Assembly: GCA_900313745.1 (NCBI GenBank)
Contig: OMSM01000138.1
Location: 1-22,276 of the forward strand
Length of the DNA: 22,276 bases
Reading direction: 5' to 3'
Source of the DNA: an uncultured Lachnospiraceae bacterium
Lineage (GTDB): Bacteria > Bacillota > Clostridia > Lachnospirales > Lachnospiraceae
Positions 6,779-13,938 of the stretch are shown here, piece by piece. A program made the position numbers and the translations under genes. The notes under the pieces were generated by a model. That model was given only the letters and a program-made list of their open reading frames with translations, ran no database searches and was not told the origin of the DNA. How positions within the stretch are numbered: position 1 is the first letter of the stretch; each line of letters begins with the position of its first letter.

Positions 6779-7321
6779 TCAGCTTCTTGCGAAGGGCATT
6801 CCGAAGAGCCTCAGCAGCTCCCTTGCCTCTTCATCGGTTTTGGCGGTGGTAGTGACGATCACGTCCATGCCTCTTACCTTGTCCACCTTGTCGTACTCGA
6901 TCTCGGGGAAAATGATCTGCTCGCGGATGCCCAGTGCGTAGTTGCCTCTGCCGTCAAAGGAGTTCGGATTCACGCCGCGGAAGTCACGGACACGGGGAAG
7001 CGCCAGATTAACAAGACGATCCAGGAACTCATACATGCGGTCGCCGCGGAGGGTAACCTTGCATCCGATCGACATGCCCTCTCTGATCTTGAAGTTGGCG
7101 ATGGATTTCTTCGCCTTGGTGTAAACCGGCTTCTGGCCGGTGATAATCTGAAGATCATTAGCGGCGGACTCGAGAATCTTCTCATTCTCCTTCGCCTCGC
7201 CGACTGCCATGTTCACAACGATCTTGTCGAGCTTCGGGATCTGCATTTCGTTCTCATAGCCGAACTTCTTTCGCATCGCCTCGCGGATCTCATCGTTGTA
7301 CTGATCTTTAAGTCTGCTCAC
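6779..7321 (-). CDS. rplE: 50S ribosomal protein L5
   Basis: L5 binds 5S rRNA in the central protuberance and contacts P-site tRNA. The 180-residue product has the normal length and conserved blocks KIVVNMAVGEAKENEKIL, ITGQKPVYTKAKKSIANFK, IGCKVTLRGDRMYEFLDRL and RDFRGVNPNSFDGRGNY. The start is GTG at 7321, chosen because AGGAGG lies 6 nt upstream and MSRLKDQYN is a typical N-terminus. Confidence 0.98.
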   Translation of the reverse strand: MSRLKDQYNDEIREAMRKKFGYENEMQIPKLDKIVVNMAVGEAKENEKILESAANDLQIITGQKPVYTKAKKSIANFKIREGMSIGCKVTLRGDRMYEFLDRLVNLALPRVRDFRGVNPNSFDGRGNYALGIREQIIFPEIEYDKVDKVRGMDVIVTTTAKTDEEARELLRLFGMPFARS

Positions 7322-7340
7322 GTTTTACCTCCTTTCCTTA

Positions 7341-7652
7341 TCAGTCAATCGTCTTGCCGGTCTTCTTCGCGACACGGACCTTCTTGCCGTTCTCGATCTT
7401 GAAGCCGACGCGGGTGGTCTTGCCGTCAGAGACAAGCATCACGTTCGAAATATCAATCGCTGCTTCCTGCTCTCTGATGCCGCCGTCCGGATTGGCTGCG
7501 GAGGGTTTCATATGCTTGGTGACGAGGTTCACGCCCTCGACGACAACCTTGTGGTTCTTCACGTCAACGGAAGTGACCTTGCCTTCTTTATCTCTGCTTC
7601 TGCCGGCGATTACCCGAACGGTATCGCCCTTCTTGATCTTGCTCGTAGCCAT
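7341..7652 (-). CDS. rplX: 50S ribosomal protein L24
   Basis: L24 initiates 50S assembly and lies at the exit side of the tunnel. The product has the N-terminal KOW motif (KIKKGDTVRVIAGRSRDKEG) and the GVNLVTKHMKPS block, and is 103 residues from ATG 7652. An ATG at 7658 directly abuts the SD AAGGAGG with no spacing, so it should not be used; the ATG at 7652 is spaced 6 nt. The SD starts inside the rplN stop codon, coupling the two genes. Confidence 0.97.
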   Translation of the reverse strand: MATSKIKKGDTVRVIAGRSRDKEGKVTSVDVKNHKVVVEGVNLVTKHMKPSAANPDGGIREQEAAIDISNVMLVSDGKTTRVGFKIENGKKVRVAKKTGKTID

Positions 7653-7663
7653 CGTCATCCTCC

Positions 7664-8032
7664 TTATAACACTTCCGGTGCCAGAGACAGGATCTTCATG
7701 TACTGCTTCTCGCGAAGCTCCCTGGCTACAGGCCCAAAGATACGGGTTCCGGTAGGAGTCAGATCATCCTTGATGATGACCGCCGCGTTCTCATCGAAGC
7801 GGATGTAGGAACCGTCCTTTCTGCGGGCGCCCTTAACGGTGCGGACAACGACTGCCTTTACAACGTCGCCCTTCTTGACAACGCCGCCTGGTGTTGCTTC
7901 TTTGACGGAGCAGACCACCTGGTCGCCGATTCTTGCATATCTTCTTGTGGAGCCGCCGCACACACGGATGACCAGGAGTTCCTTGGCACCGGTGTTGTCA
8001 GCGACCTTAAGTCTAGTTTCCTGCTGAACCAT
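7664..8032 (-). CDS. rplN: 50S ribosomal protein L14
   Basis: L14 contacts 23S rRNA and forms intersubunit bridges with 16S rRNA. The 122-residue product matches the family throughout: MVQQETRLKVADNTGAKELL, IGDQVVCSVKEATPGG, VVVRTVKGARRKDGSYIRFD, and TGTRIFGPVARELRE near the end. Length is exactly the usual one. The ATG at 8032 has AAAGGA upstream. The 83-bp gap before it (8033-8115) contains two strong hairpins. Confidence 0.98.
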   Translation of the reverse strand: MVQQETRLKVADNTGAKELLVIRVCGGSTRRYARIGDQVVCSVKEATPGGVVKKGDVVKAVVVRTVKGARRKDGSYIRFDENAAVIIKDDLTPTGTRIFGPVARELREKQYMKILSLAPEVL

Positions 8033-8054
8033 AACCGAATTCCTTTCTGTACTT

Positions 8055-8093
8055 CCCCGGATCTCTCCGGGGGGCCGCCGCGCTTATAAGCGC
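8055..8093 (-). promoter_or_regulatory. Two adjacent hairpins in the rpsQ-rplN gap
   Basis: 8055-8061 pairs with 8066-8072 (7 bp, four-base loop), and 8080-8093 is a perfect 14-bp palindrome (GCGCTTATAAGCGC). Both lie in the 83-bp gap between the rpsQ stop and the rplN SD. No T-run follows on the minus strand, so read-through is expected. Confidence 0.5.
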
Positions 8094-8115
8094 AGGGCAC
8101 TTCCCAATCATCTCG

Positions 8116-8373
8116 TCAGCGAGCCTTCTCTACGACGGAGACCAGTCTCCAGCGCTTTGTCGCAGACATGGGCCTGCACTCCATGACTCTGACGGTATCG
8201 CCGATACCGGCCTCGTTGTTCTCGTCATGCGCCTTCAGCTTGTAAGTCTTCTTAACGATCTTGCCGATCACAGGATGCTTGATGTGGTCCTCGATCGCGA
8301 CGACGATCGTCTTGTCCATCCTGTCGCTGATAACCTTGCCGACACGGACTTTTCTTAAGTTTCTCTCTTCCAC
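8116..8373 (-). CDS. rpsQ: 30S ribosomal protein S17
   Basis: S17 is a primary 16S rRNA-binding protein of OB-fold type. The 85-residue product has normal length, with LRKVRVGKVISDRMDKTIVV, DHIKHPVIGKIVKKTYKLKA and IGDTVRVMECRPMSATKRW. The start is GTG at 8373, supported by AAGGAG 6 nt upstream and the typical MEERNLRK N-terminus. Gene order rpmC, rpsQ, rplN is canonical. Confidence 0.98.
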   Translation of the reverse strand: MEERNLRKVRVGKVISDRMDKTIVVAIEDHIKHPVIGKIVKKTYKLKAHDENNEAGIGDTVRVMECRPMSATKRWRLVSVVEKAR

Positions 8374-8401
8374 GATTTACTCCTTTCCTTCCGGATTCCT
8401 A

Positions 8402-8605
8402 TCAGTCGGCTTTCTTCTGGGTCATGGCGGTCTGGATGCGGGCGATGTTCTTTCTGACCTCGCGGATCCTTGCCGTATTGTCCAGCTGGTTGGTCGCGTT
8501 CTGGAATCTTAAGTTAAAGAGTTCCTTCTTGGCGGAGACGAGCTCCTCACCGAGCTCCTCCACGGTCTTATTCTTCAGATTCTCGAAATAGGTTTTGCTC
8601 TTCAT
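8402..8605 (-). CDS. rpmC: 50S ribosomal protein L29
   Basis: L29 is a small two-helix protein by the polypeptide exit tunnel. I place the start at ATG 8605 (MKSKTYFENLKNKTVEELGE), giving 67 residues, the family's usual size. The family signature LFNLRFQNATNQLDNTARIR is complete. The ATG overlaps the rplP stop by one base (TAATG), so the two are translationally coupled. A longer frame to 8650 would overlap the end of rplP and is unlikely. Confidence 0.97.
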   Translation of the reverse strand: MKSKTYFENLKNKTVEELGEELVSAKKELFNLRFQNATNQLDNTARIREVRKNIARIQTAMTQKKAD

Positions 8606-9033
8606 TAATTCGCACCGCCTTCCAAATCTGCCTTGGAAACAATCTTGCACTTGCAGGGCAGCTTCATGGCCGCAAGACGAAGAGCTTCCTTGGCGCTCTC
8701 TTCGGGTACGCCGGCGATCTCAAACATGACTCTGCCGGGCTTGACAACAGCGACCCAGAACTCAACGGCGCCCTTTCCGGAACCCATTCGGACTTCAGCG
8801 GGCTTCTTCGTAACAGGCTTGTCAGGGAAGATCTTGATCCAGATCTGGCCGTCACGTCTGACGAAACGGGTCATTGCAACACGGGCTGCCTCGATCTGAT
8901 TGGAACGGATCCATACAGGCTCCGTAGCGACCAGGCCGTACTCACCGTAAGTAATCTTGTTACCGCGGCAAATCGTTCCGGACATGTTGCCACGGAACTG
9001 TTTGCGATGCTTTACTCTCTTCGGCATTAACAT
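8605..9033 (-). CDS. rplP: 50S ribosomal protein L16
   Basis: L16 helps to organise the A-site side of the 50S subunit and contacts tRNA. The 142-residue product has the standard pattern: MLMPKRVKHRKQFRGNMSG, EPVWIRSNQIEAARVAMTR, IKIFPDKPVTKKPAEVRMGS and GKGAVEFWVAVVKPGRVMFE. I use ATG 9033 because the SD-like GGGAG lies about 11 nt upstream; the ATG at 9027 would be farther away. The start is one base after the rpsC stop and the end overlaps rpmC by one base. Confidence 0.98.
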   Translation of the reverse strand: MLMPKRVKHRKQFRGNMSGTICRGNKITYGEYGLVATEPVWIRSNQIEAARVAMTRFVRRDGQIWIKIFPDKPVTKKPAEVRMGSGKGAVEFWVAVVKPGRVMFEIAGVPEESAKEALRLAAMKLPCKCKIVSKADLEGGAN

Positions 9034-9034
9034 A

Positions 9035-9718
9035 TCAGTTCTCGCTCCCTTCCGTTACTGCAGCGCTCTTTGCTGCCTTGTCCGCAGGCTTCTTGGGAAG
9101 TACTTCACCCTTGTAGATCCAGACCTTGACGCCGACCTTACCGTAGGTGGTATCTGCCTCTGCGAAGCCGTAGTCGATATCCGCGCGCAGAGTCTGCAGC
9201 GGGATGGTTCCCTCGGAATAGGTCTCCGTGCGGGCGATATCCGCGCCGCCGAGACGGCCGCCGCAGGAAGCCTTGATACCCAGAGCGCCGGTCTTCATGG
9301 TCCTGTTCATGCAGGACTTCATTGCGCGGCGGAAGGACACGCGGTTCTCGAGCTGCTGGGCAATGTTCTCGGCGACCAGCTGTGCATCACGGTCGGGTCT
9401 CTTGATCTCCTTGATGTCAAGGAGGACCTTCTTGCCGGTCATCTTGCAGAGCTTCTGCCTGGTTGCTTCGATCTCGGTGCCGCCCTTGCCGATAATGACG
9501 CCGGGCTTCGCAGCGAAAACGGTAACCTTGACGCGGTCGGATGCTCTCTCGATCTCGATCTTGGAGACACCGGCGCTCATCAGTTTTGTCTTGAGGAACT
9601 TTCTGATATTGTAGTCTTCGACCAGAAGATCAGCGAAATCGCCCTCGGCATACCACCGGGAATCCCAATCCTTGATGACGCCGACTCTCAGGCCGTGAGG
9701 ATTAACTTTCTGTCCCAT
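9035..9718 (-). CDS. rpsC: 30S ribosomal protein S3
   Basis: S3 is a 30S head protein forming part of the mRNA entry site. The 227-residue product has the N-terminus MGQKVNPHGLRVGVIKDWDS, a type II KH domain with the GVIIGKGG loop at residues 73-80, and the C-terminal domain (IKASCGGRLGGADIARTE, then TTYGKVGVKVWIYKGE). The Ala/Lys/Ser-rich tail is usual. The ATG at 9718 has AAAGGAG upstream. Position between rplV and rplP is canonical. Confidence 0.98.
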   Translation of the reverse strand: MGQKVNPHGLRVGVIKDWDSRWYAEGDFADLLVEDYNIRKFLKTKLMSAGVSKIEIERASDRVKVTVFAAKPGVIIGKGGTEIEATRQKLCKMTGKKVLLDIKEIKRPDRDAQLVAENIAQQLENRVSFRRAMKSCMNRTMKTGALGIKASCGGRLGGADIARTETYSEGTIPLQTLRADIDYGFAEADTTYGKVGVKVWIYKGEVLPKKPADKAAKSAAVTEGSEN

Positions 9719-9743
9719 TTATAGGCTCCTTTCAATCTCCCTT

Positions 9744-10142
9744 TTACTCTTCGGTCTTCTTCTCATCCAGAACGATGGTCAGGTGGCTCATCCTCTTCAG
9801 GATGCGGTACGCTCTGCCCTGTGCCCTGGGCTGGATCCGCTTCATCATCGGGCCATTGTTGGCATAGCACTCGGCGATGTAAAGATTGGCAGCGTTCATG
9901 CCGTTGTTGTTCTCGGCATTCGCAACCGCGGATTTTAACAGCTTCAGGATAACCGAAGATGCGTAGCGGGGATTGTACTCAAGAATACCCTCCGCCGTGA
10001 CGACATCCTTGCCGCGGATCGCGTCCATGACAAAGCAGGCCTTCTGCACCGGAATACGTGCATAGGACAGCTTTGCCGAAGGACGGGTATCCTTCTGGTT
10101 GTTTCTCTCTCTCTTAATTTGAGATCTATGTCCGTTCGCCAT
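9744..10142 (-). CDS. rplV: 50S ribosomal protein L22
   Basis: L22 has a globular domain on the 50S surface and a loop that lines the exit tunnel, where macrolide-resistance changes are known in other species. The product has AKLSYARIPVQKACFVMDAI, SAVANAENNNGMN, and the loop-to-end RIQPRAQGRAYRILKRMSHL. I use ATG 10142 (132 residues), about 10 nt after AAGGAG. The in-frame GTG at 10151 directly abuts that SD and so is a poor start. The N-terminal MANGHRSQIKRERNNQ makes it somewhat longer than the usual 110-115. Confidence 0.96.
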   Translation of the reverse strand: MANGHRSQIKRERNNQKDTRPSAKLSYARIPVQKACFVMDAIRGKDVVTAEGILEYNPRYASSVILKLLKSAVANAENNNGMNAANLYIAECYANNGPMMKRIQPRAQGRAYRILKRMSHLTIVLDEKKTEE

Positions 10143-10175
10143 AGATTGCACACTCCTTTCAGTGAGGAAATCCGA

Positions 10176-10460
10176 TTATCTGGATTTTCTCTCGTCCTTG
10201 TTATTGCCGTTGTGCCCGCGATAGGTTCTGGTCTGGACGAACTCACCGAGCTTGTGGCCGACCATGTCCTCGGTGACATACACCGGCACATGCTTTCTGC
10301 CGTCATGAACAGCAATCGTATGACCGACGAACGACGGGAAAATGGTGGAGCGACGGGACCAGGTCTTGATGACCTGCTTGTCGCCGGATGCATTCATTTG
10401 ATCTATCTTCTTTAACAGACTCTCGTCCGCAAAAGGGCCCTTCTTAATTGATCTCGACAT
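10176..10460 (-). CDS. rpsS: 30S ribosomal protein S19
   Basis: S19 forms a complex with S13 in the 30S head. The 94-residue product starts MSRSIKKGPFADESLLKKID and has KTWSRRSTIFPSFVGHTIAV, HVPVYVTEDMVGHKLGEF and RTYRGH, all conserved. The ATG at 10460 follows AGGAGG. It sits 15 nt after the rplB stop, which is typical tight packing. Confidence 0.98.
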   Translation of the reverse strand: MSRSIKKGPFADESLLKKIDQMNASGDKQVIKTWSRRSTIFPSFVGHTIAVHDGRKHVPVYVTEDMVGHKLGEFVQTRTYRGHNGNNKDERKSR

Positions 10461-10475
10461 GACTTATCCTCCTGA

Positions 10476-11318
10476 TTATCTGCCAGCGCTCTTGCTGTTT
10501 CTTCTTCTGACAATCAGCTTGTCCGAAGCTTTCTTCTTGCGGGTCTTATAACCCAGCGCAGGCTTGCCCCAAGGGGTGCTGGGTCCGGGACGGCCAACCG
10601 GTGCCCGGCCCTCGCCGCCGCCGTGCGGGTGGTCATTCGGGTTCATGACGGAACCGCGGACCGTAGGACGGATACCCATGTGGCGCTTGCGGCCGGCCTT
10701 ACCGATATTCACCAGATTGTGGTCGATATTGCCGACGACGCCGATCGTTGCTCTGCACTCGATCGGGACCATTCTCATCTCACCGGAGGGAAGACGAAGG
10801 GTCGCATATTTTCCTTCTTTTGCCATCAGCTGGGCAGCGTTTCCGGCGGAGCGGGCCATCTGGCCGCCGCGGCCGGGCATCAGCTCAACGTTGTGCACCA
10901 TGGTACCTACCGGGATGCTGGAAAGAGGAAGGCAGTTGCCTACGCGGATTTCCGCGGAAGCTCCGTTCATGACCTTCATTCCGTCGGTCAGGCCCTGGGG
11001 AGCAAGGATGTAAGCCTTCTCGCCGTCAGCGTAGCTGATCAGCGCGATGTTCGCGGAGCGGTTGGGATCGTACTCGATTCCGACAACAGTCGCCGGGATG
11101 CCGTCCTTATTGCGCTTGAAATCAATCAGTCTGTACTTCTGGCGGTTGCCGCCGCCCTGGTGGCGGACTGTGATCTTGCCCTGGTTGTTGCGGCCGGCGT
11201 TCTTCTTCTTGGATACCAGAAGGGACTTCTCGGGTGTCTTCTTGGTCACCTCTGCGAAATCCGAACCGGTCATATGACGTCTTGAAGGCGTATATGCGGT
11301 ATATTTCTTAATTCCCAT
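10476..11318 (-). CDS. rplB: 50S ribosomal protein L2
   Basis: L2 is needed for subunit association and lies close to the peptidyl transferase centre. The 280-residue product (usual 273-278) has the N-terminal OB-like region (MGIKKYTAYTPSRRHMTGSD, ITVRHQGGGNRQKYRLIDFK) and SH3-like C-terminal half with MNPNDHPHGGGEGRAPVG and GRPGPSTPWGKPALGYKTRK, which includes the conserved His-rich segment. The ATG at 11318 has AAGGAG upstream. The 97-bp gap before it is highly structured. Confidence 0.98.
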   Translation of the reverse strand: MGIKKYTAYTPSRRHMTGSDFAEVTKKTPEKSLLVSKKKNAGRNNQGKITVRHQGGGNRQKYRLIDFKRNKDGIPATVVGIEYDPNRSANIALISYADGEKAYILAPQGLTDGMKVMNGASAEIRVGNCLPLSSIPVGTMVHNVELMPGRGGQMARSAGNAAQLMAKEGKYATLRLPSGEMRMVPIECRATIGVVGNIDHNLVNIGKAGRKRHMGIRPTVRGSVMNPNDHPHGGGEGRAPVGRPGPSTPWGKPALGYKTRKKKASDKLIVRRRNSKSAGR

Positions 11319-11346
11319 GATTACCTTTTCTCCTTAAGTTTATCGT

Positions 11347-11399
11347 GCGTTAAGCCCCTTTCCGGTCCGGGGCCTCGCCGGTGGGAACCGGCGGAACGC
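11347..11399 (-). promoter_or_regulatory. Candidate three-way RNA junction between rplW and rplB
   Basis: Outer stem 11347-11351 with 11395-11399 (5 bp) encloses two hairpins: 11354-11358 with 11369-11373 (5 bp, all GC, 10-nt loop) and 11377-11382 with 11387-11392 (6 bp, four-base loop). It is in the middle of the 97-bp rplW-rplB gap, ahead of the rplB SD. No T-run follows. The compact closed geometry looks like a protein-binding or processing element. Confidence 0.5.
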
Positions 11400-11415
11400 G
11401 CATAGTTTTTACTGA

Positions 11416-11715
11416 TCAAAGACCGGTGAAGATCTCGATATCCTTGCTGTCCTCGGTGAGGGTAACAATGGCTTTCTTGGTCTTGGGAGTGTAACCGATG
11501 ACCATGCCTCTCCTCTTCTTCTTGGGACGGCAGTTCATGGTGTTGACGCGGGCGACCTTGGTGCCCTCGAACATCTTCTCCACAGCCTCTTTGATCTGCA
11601 GCTTGTCCGCTGCCGGATTCACCAGGAAGGTGTACTTCCGCTCACCCATAAGGTTCATGCTCTTCTCGGTGATGACGGGCTTCTCGATAATATCGTAATA
11701 TTTCAGGTCGGCCAT
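11416..11715 (-). CDS. rplW: 50S ribosomal protein L23
   Basis: L23 sits at the exit tunnel and is the docking site for trigger factor and SRP. The 99-residue product has YYDIIEKPVITEKSMNLMG, YTFLVNPAADKLQIKEAVEK and the conserved NTMNCRPKKKRRG segment, then KKAIVTL. Length is normal. The ATG at 11715 shares one base with the rplD stop (TAATG), so translation is coupled to rplD. Confidence 0.98.
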   Translation of the reverse strand: MADLKYYDIIEKPVITEKSMNLMGERKYTFLVNPAADKLQIKEAVEKMFEGTKVARVNTMNCRPKKKRRGMVIGYTPKTKKAIVTLTEDSKDIEIFTGL

Positions 11716-12338
11716 TATGCGAACACCTCCTCGATCTTCGCCACAGCGTCCTTCGTCAGAACGAGGGTCTGTGCGTTCAGAATGTCATAGACGTTGAGCT
11801 CGCTGCAAAGAGAGGTGTTCACGGTCGGGATATTGCCGGCGGAACGGACCACCTTGCTGTCGTTTTCCGCGAGAACCACGAGGGCCTTGTCCTCAACCTT
11901 GAGGTTCTTCATGACGCGGACGAACTCCTTCGTCTTGTAGCCGTCGAACTTAAGCTCATCGACAACCACCAGCTTGTTCTCCTGGGTGCGGGCGGTAAGG
12001 GCGCTCTTTAACGCGGCTCTCTTCTCCTTCTTGTTCATCTTGAAGCTGTAGTCGCGGGGAGTGGGCGCGAACACGACGCCGCCGCCGGTCCACTGGGGAG
12101 CTCTCGTTGAGCCCTGTCTTGCATGGCCGGTGCCCTTCTGTCTCCAGGGCTTGCGTCCGCCGCCGGAAACCTCGGAACGGGTCTTGGCCTTCTGGGTGCC
12201 CTGCCTCTTGTCGGCCAGGTGCTTCACCACTGCGAGGTGAACCAGATTCTCATTGATCTCGGCACCGAAAATCGCGTCGTTTAATTCGATCGTTCCGACT
12301 TCGCTGCCTTCCATATTAAACACAGATACTTTTGCCAT
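11715..12338 (-). CDS. rplD: 50S ribosomal protein L4
   Basis: L4 has a globular domain and a long loop reaching the exit tunnel; in E. coli it also represses the S10 operon by binding the leader. The 207-residue product has the conserved basic loop with RSEVSGGGRKPWRQKGTGHA, RQGSTRAPQWTGGGVVFAPT and PRDYSFKMNKKEKRAALKSA. Length is standard. The ATG at 12338 follows AAAGGAGG. Any autogenous target would be sought in the structured rpsJ leader at 13581-13829. Confidence 0.98.
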   Translation of the reverse strand: MAKVSVFNMEGSEVGTIELNDAIFGAEINENLVHLAVVKHLADKRQGTQKAKTRSEVSGGGRKPWRQKGTGHARQGSTRAPQWTGGGVVFAPTPRDYSFKMNKKEKRAALKSALTARTQENKLVVVDELKFDGYKTKEFVRVMKNLKVEDKALVVLAENDSKVVRSAGNIPTVNTSLCSELNVYDILNAQTLVLTKDAVAKIEEVFA

Positions 12339-12359
12339 CTGATTGATCCTCCTTTACTC

Positions 12360-13043
12360 TCAGGCGTCAGCCTTCGTGGTCTCTTTGACCGTGACCAGGC
12401 CCTTCTTCGGTCCGGGAACCGCGCCCTTGACAAGGATGAGGTTCTTCTCGGCATCAACGCGGACGATCTCAAGGTTGCGGACCGTCACCTTCTCGGTGCC
12501 CATGTGGCCGGGCATTCCCTTGCCCTTGAAAACTCTCGAAGGAGAGGAGCTCGAACCGTTGGAACCCTGATGGCGGTGGAACTTGGAGCCGTGTCCCATA
12601 GGTCCTCTGTGCTGGCCGTTCTTGCGGATTGCGCCCTGGAAGCCCTTGCCCTTGCTGATCGCGGTGGCATCAATCTTGTCGCCCTCGGCGAAGATATCCG
12701 CTGCGATGACGCTGCCGGGGGTGTACTCCGCGCTGTTCTCGAAGCGGAACTCCCTGACGAAGCGCTTGGAGGTGGTGCCGGCCTTCTTGAAGTGGCCCTG
12801 CATTGCCTTGCCGGTGCCGTGCTCGTGGACAACTTCCTTCTTGCCGGACTTATCCACGACGGTGATTCTGTCCTTCTTCTCCTCAAAGCCGACCTGAACC
12901 GCTTCGTAGCCGTCGTTCTCGACCGTCTTTACCTGTGTCACGACGCAGGGGCCCGCCTCGAGGACGGTGACGGGGATGAGGCTTCCATCCTCCATAAAGA
13001 TCTGCGTCATGCCGATTTTCTTTGCGAGTATCGCTTTCTTCAT
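12360..13043 (-). CDS. rplC: 50S ribosomal protein L3
   Basis: L3 is a primary assembly protein whose extension reaches near the peptidyl transferase centre. The 227-residue product starts MKKAILAKKIGMTQIFMEDG and has GKGFQGAIRKNGQHRGPMGH, GSKFHRHQGSNGSSSSPSRV and FKGKGMPGHMG with EKVTVRNLEIVRVD. It is a little longer than the E. coli protein (209), mainly through the C-terminal KKGLVTVKETTKADA tail. The ATG at 13043 follows AAGAGGT. It is separated from rpsJ by an unusually long 213-bp gap. Confidence 0.98.
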   Translation of the reverse strand: MKKAILAKKIGMTQIFMEDGSLIPVTVLEAGPCVVTQVKTVENDGYEAVQVGFEEKKDRITVVDKSGKKEVVHEHGTGKAMQGHFKKAGTTSKRFVREFRFENSAEYTPGSVIAADIFAEGDKIDATAISKGKGFQGAIRKNGQHRGPMGHGSKFHRHQGSNGSSSSPSRVFKGKGMPGHMGTEKVTVRNLEIVRVDAEKNLILVKGAVPGPKKGLVTVKETTKADA

Positions 13044-13256
13044 TCTTACCTCTTTCTGCCTTCCCTTTATATGAAGGCGAATTCTACAGCGGACACCGGC
13101 CGGATTCGGCTGGGCTCTCCGGAGAAACGGAAGATATGATGTCCCGGGTCTGCTGTCTGGCCCTGACCTTTCATCCTTCCCGATTCTCAGTACTCCGGCG
13201 TTTCCTTTCCGCAGGAAAGGGATGTCATACTAGTAGAGGTGGTTTCTCTGCTGCCC
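13044..13256 (-). promoter_or_regulatory. Long rpsJ-rplC intercistronic region with hairpins
   Basis: 213 bp without a credible ORF. Seen: 13204-13210 pairs with 13214-13220 (7 bp, 3-nt loop), and a palindrome TCTCCGGAGA lies roughly midway. I found no convincing promoter and no T-run for a terminator. In E. coli these genes are separated by only a few tens of bases, so this could be a second leader element acting on rplC onward. Confidence 0.4.
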
Positions 13257-13580
13257 TTAGCTGTTCTTGGACTTCATCTTGATATCGATGTAAACACCGG
13301 CCGGCATCTCAAGACGCTGAAGCGCATCCACTGTCTTGGGGGTAGGGTCGATGATGTCGATCAGTCTCTTGTGGGTTCTCTGCTCGAACTGCTCGCGGGA
13401 ATCCTTGTACTTGTGAACGGCACGCAGGATCGTAACTACTTCCCTCTTGGTGGGAAGCGGCACAGGTCCGCTGACCTGGGAACCGTTCTTCCTGACTGTC
13501 TCGATGATCTTCCTGGCTGACGCATCCACTAACTCGTGATCATACGCCTTCAATGTAATTCTCATTACCTGATTAGCCAT
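13257..13580 (-). CDS. rpsJ: 30S ribosomal protein S10
   Basis: S10 is a 30S head protein, also the NusE transcription antitermination factor in complex with NusB. The 107-residue product has ITLKAYDHELVDASARKIIE, GPVPLPTKREVVTILRAVHK, EQFEQRTHKRLIDIIDPTPK and TVDALQRLEMPAGVYIDIK, all conserved. Length is slightly above the usual 102-105. The ATG at 13580 follows GGAGG at a long 11-nt spacing that includes seven T. It is the first gene of the cluster, behind a structured leader of about 250 nt. Confidence 0.98.
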   Translation of the reverse strand: MANQVMRITLKAYDHELVDASARKIIETVRKNGSQVSGPVPLPTKREVVTILRAVHKYKDSREQFEQRTHKRLIDIIDPTPKTVDALQRLEMPAGVYIDIKMKSKNS

Positions 13581-13829
13581 AAAAAAAGTCGCCTCCTCTT
13601 CGCACTTTGTTGTAAGTACGACAAGCGGTGACTGTACACACTTCCGGGTGTGTCCTGACGGACCACCTGGCGTTTCTGCTCTCGGCAGACCTAAGTTACG
13701 TACAGTGACTTGTCGTCAGATTGTTGAGCCTTTCCGGATTCCGGTGGGCTCCAGACATTCGCTCCACGGAAAACCTGTCATCCTGCGGATGACAGCAACC
13801 TCACGCTTCACAGCTATCATGTCACAGCA
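13581..13829 (-). promoter_or_regulatory. Structured 5' leader of the S10 operon
   Basis: About 250 nt between the predicted transcription start and rpsJ. A closing stem joins 13618-13624 to 13710-13716 (7 bp) and 13631-13637 to 13700-13706 (7 bp). Inside it are hairpins 13637-13641 with 13648-13652, 13652-13655 with 13660-13663, and 13675-13679 with 13685-13689. Outside it are 13726-13730 with 13747-13751 (containing an inner CCGG stem) and a 9-bp hairpin 13775-13783 with 13787-13795. This suggests an r-protein autoregulatory leader analogous to the L4-controlled leader of E. coli; the binder is unknown. Confidence 0.6.
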
Positions 13830-13835
13830 ACGTTT

Positions 13836-13865
13836 AGTTTACCTCAGGCCGTTTCCCGCTTGCAA
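13836..13865 (-). promoter_or_regulatory. Sigma-A-like promoter for the S10 operon
   Basis: On the minus strand TTGCAA (13865-13860), an 18-bp spacer and TAAACT (13841-13836). An A-tract (GAAAAAAGAC) lies directly upstream of the -35, resembling an UP element, as is common for ribosomal promoters. The predicted start is near 13829. The -10 matches the consensus at only four of six positions, and activity is inferred. Confidence 0.6.
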
Positions 13866-13938
13866 GTCTTTTTTCGCGGGATTGCCGGTTTTGGGGCTGT
13901 TCTTTTGTACAAAATTAAAAACAATCCGCAAAACTCAT

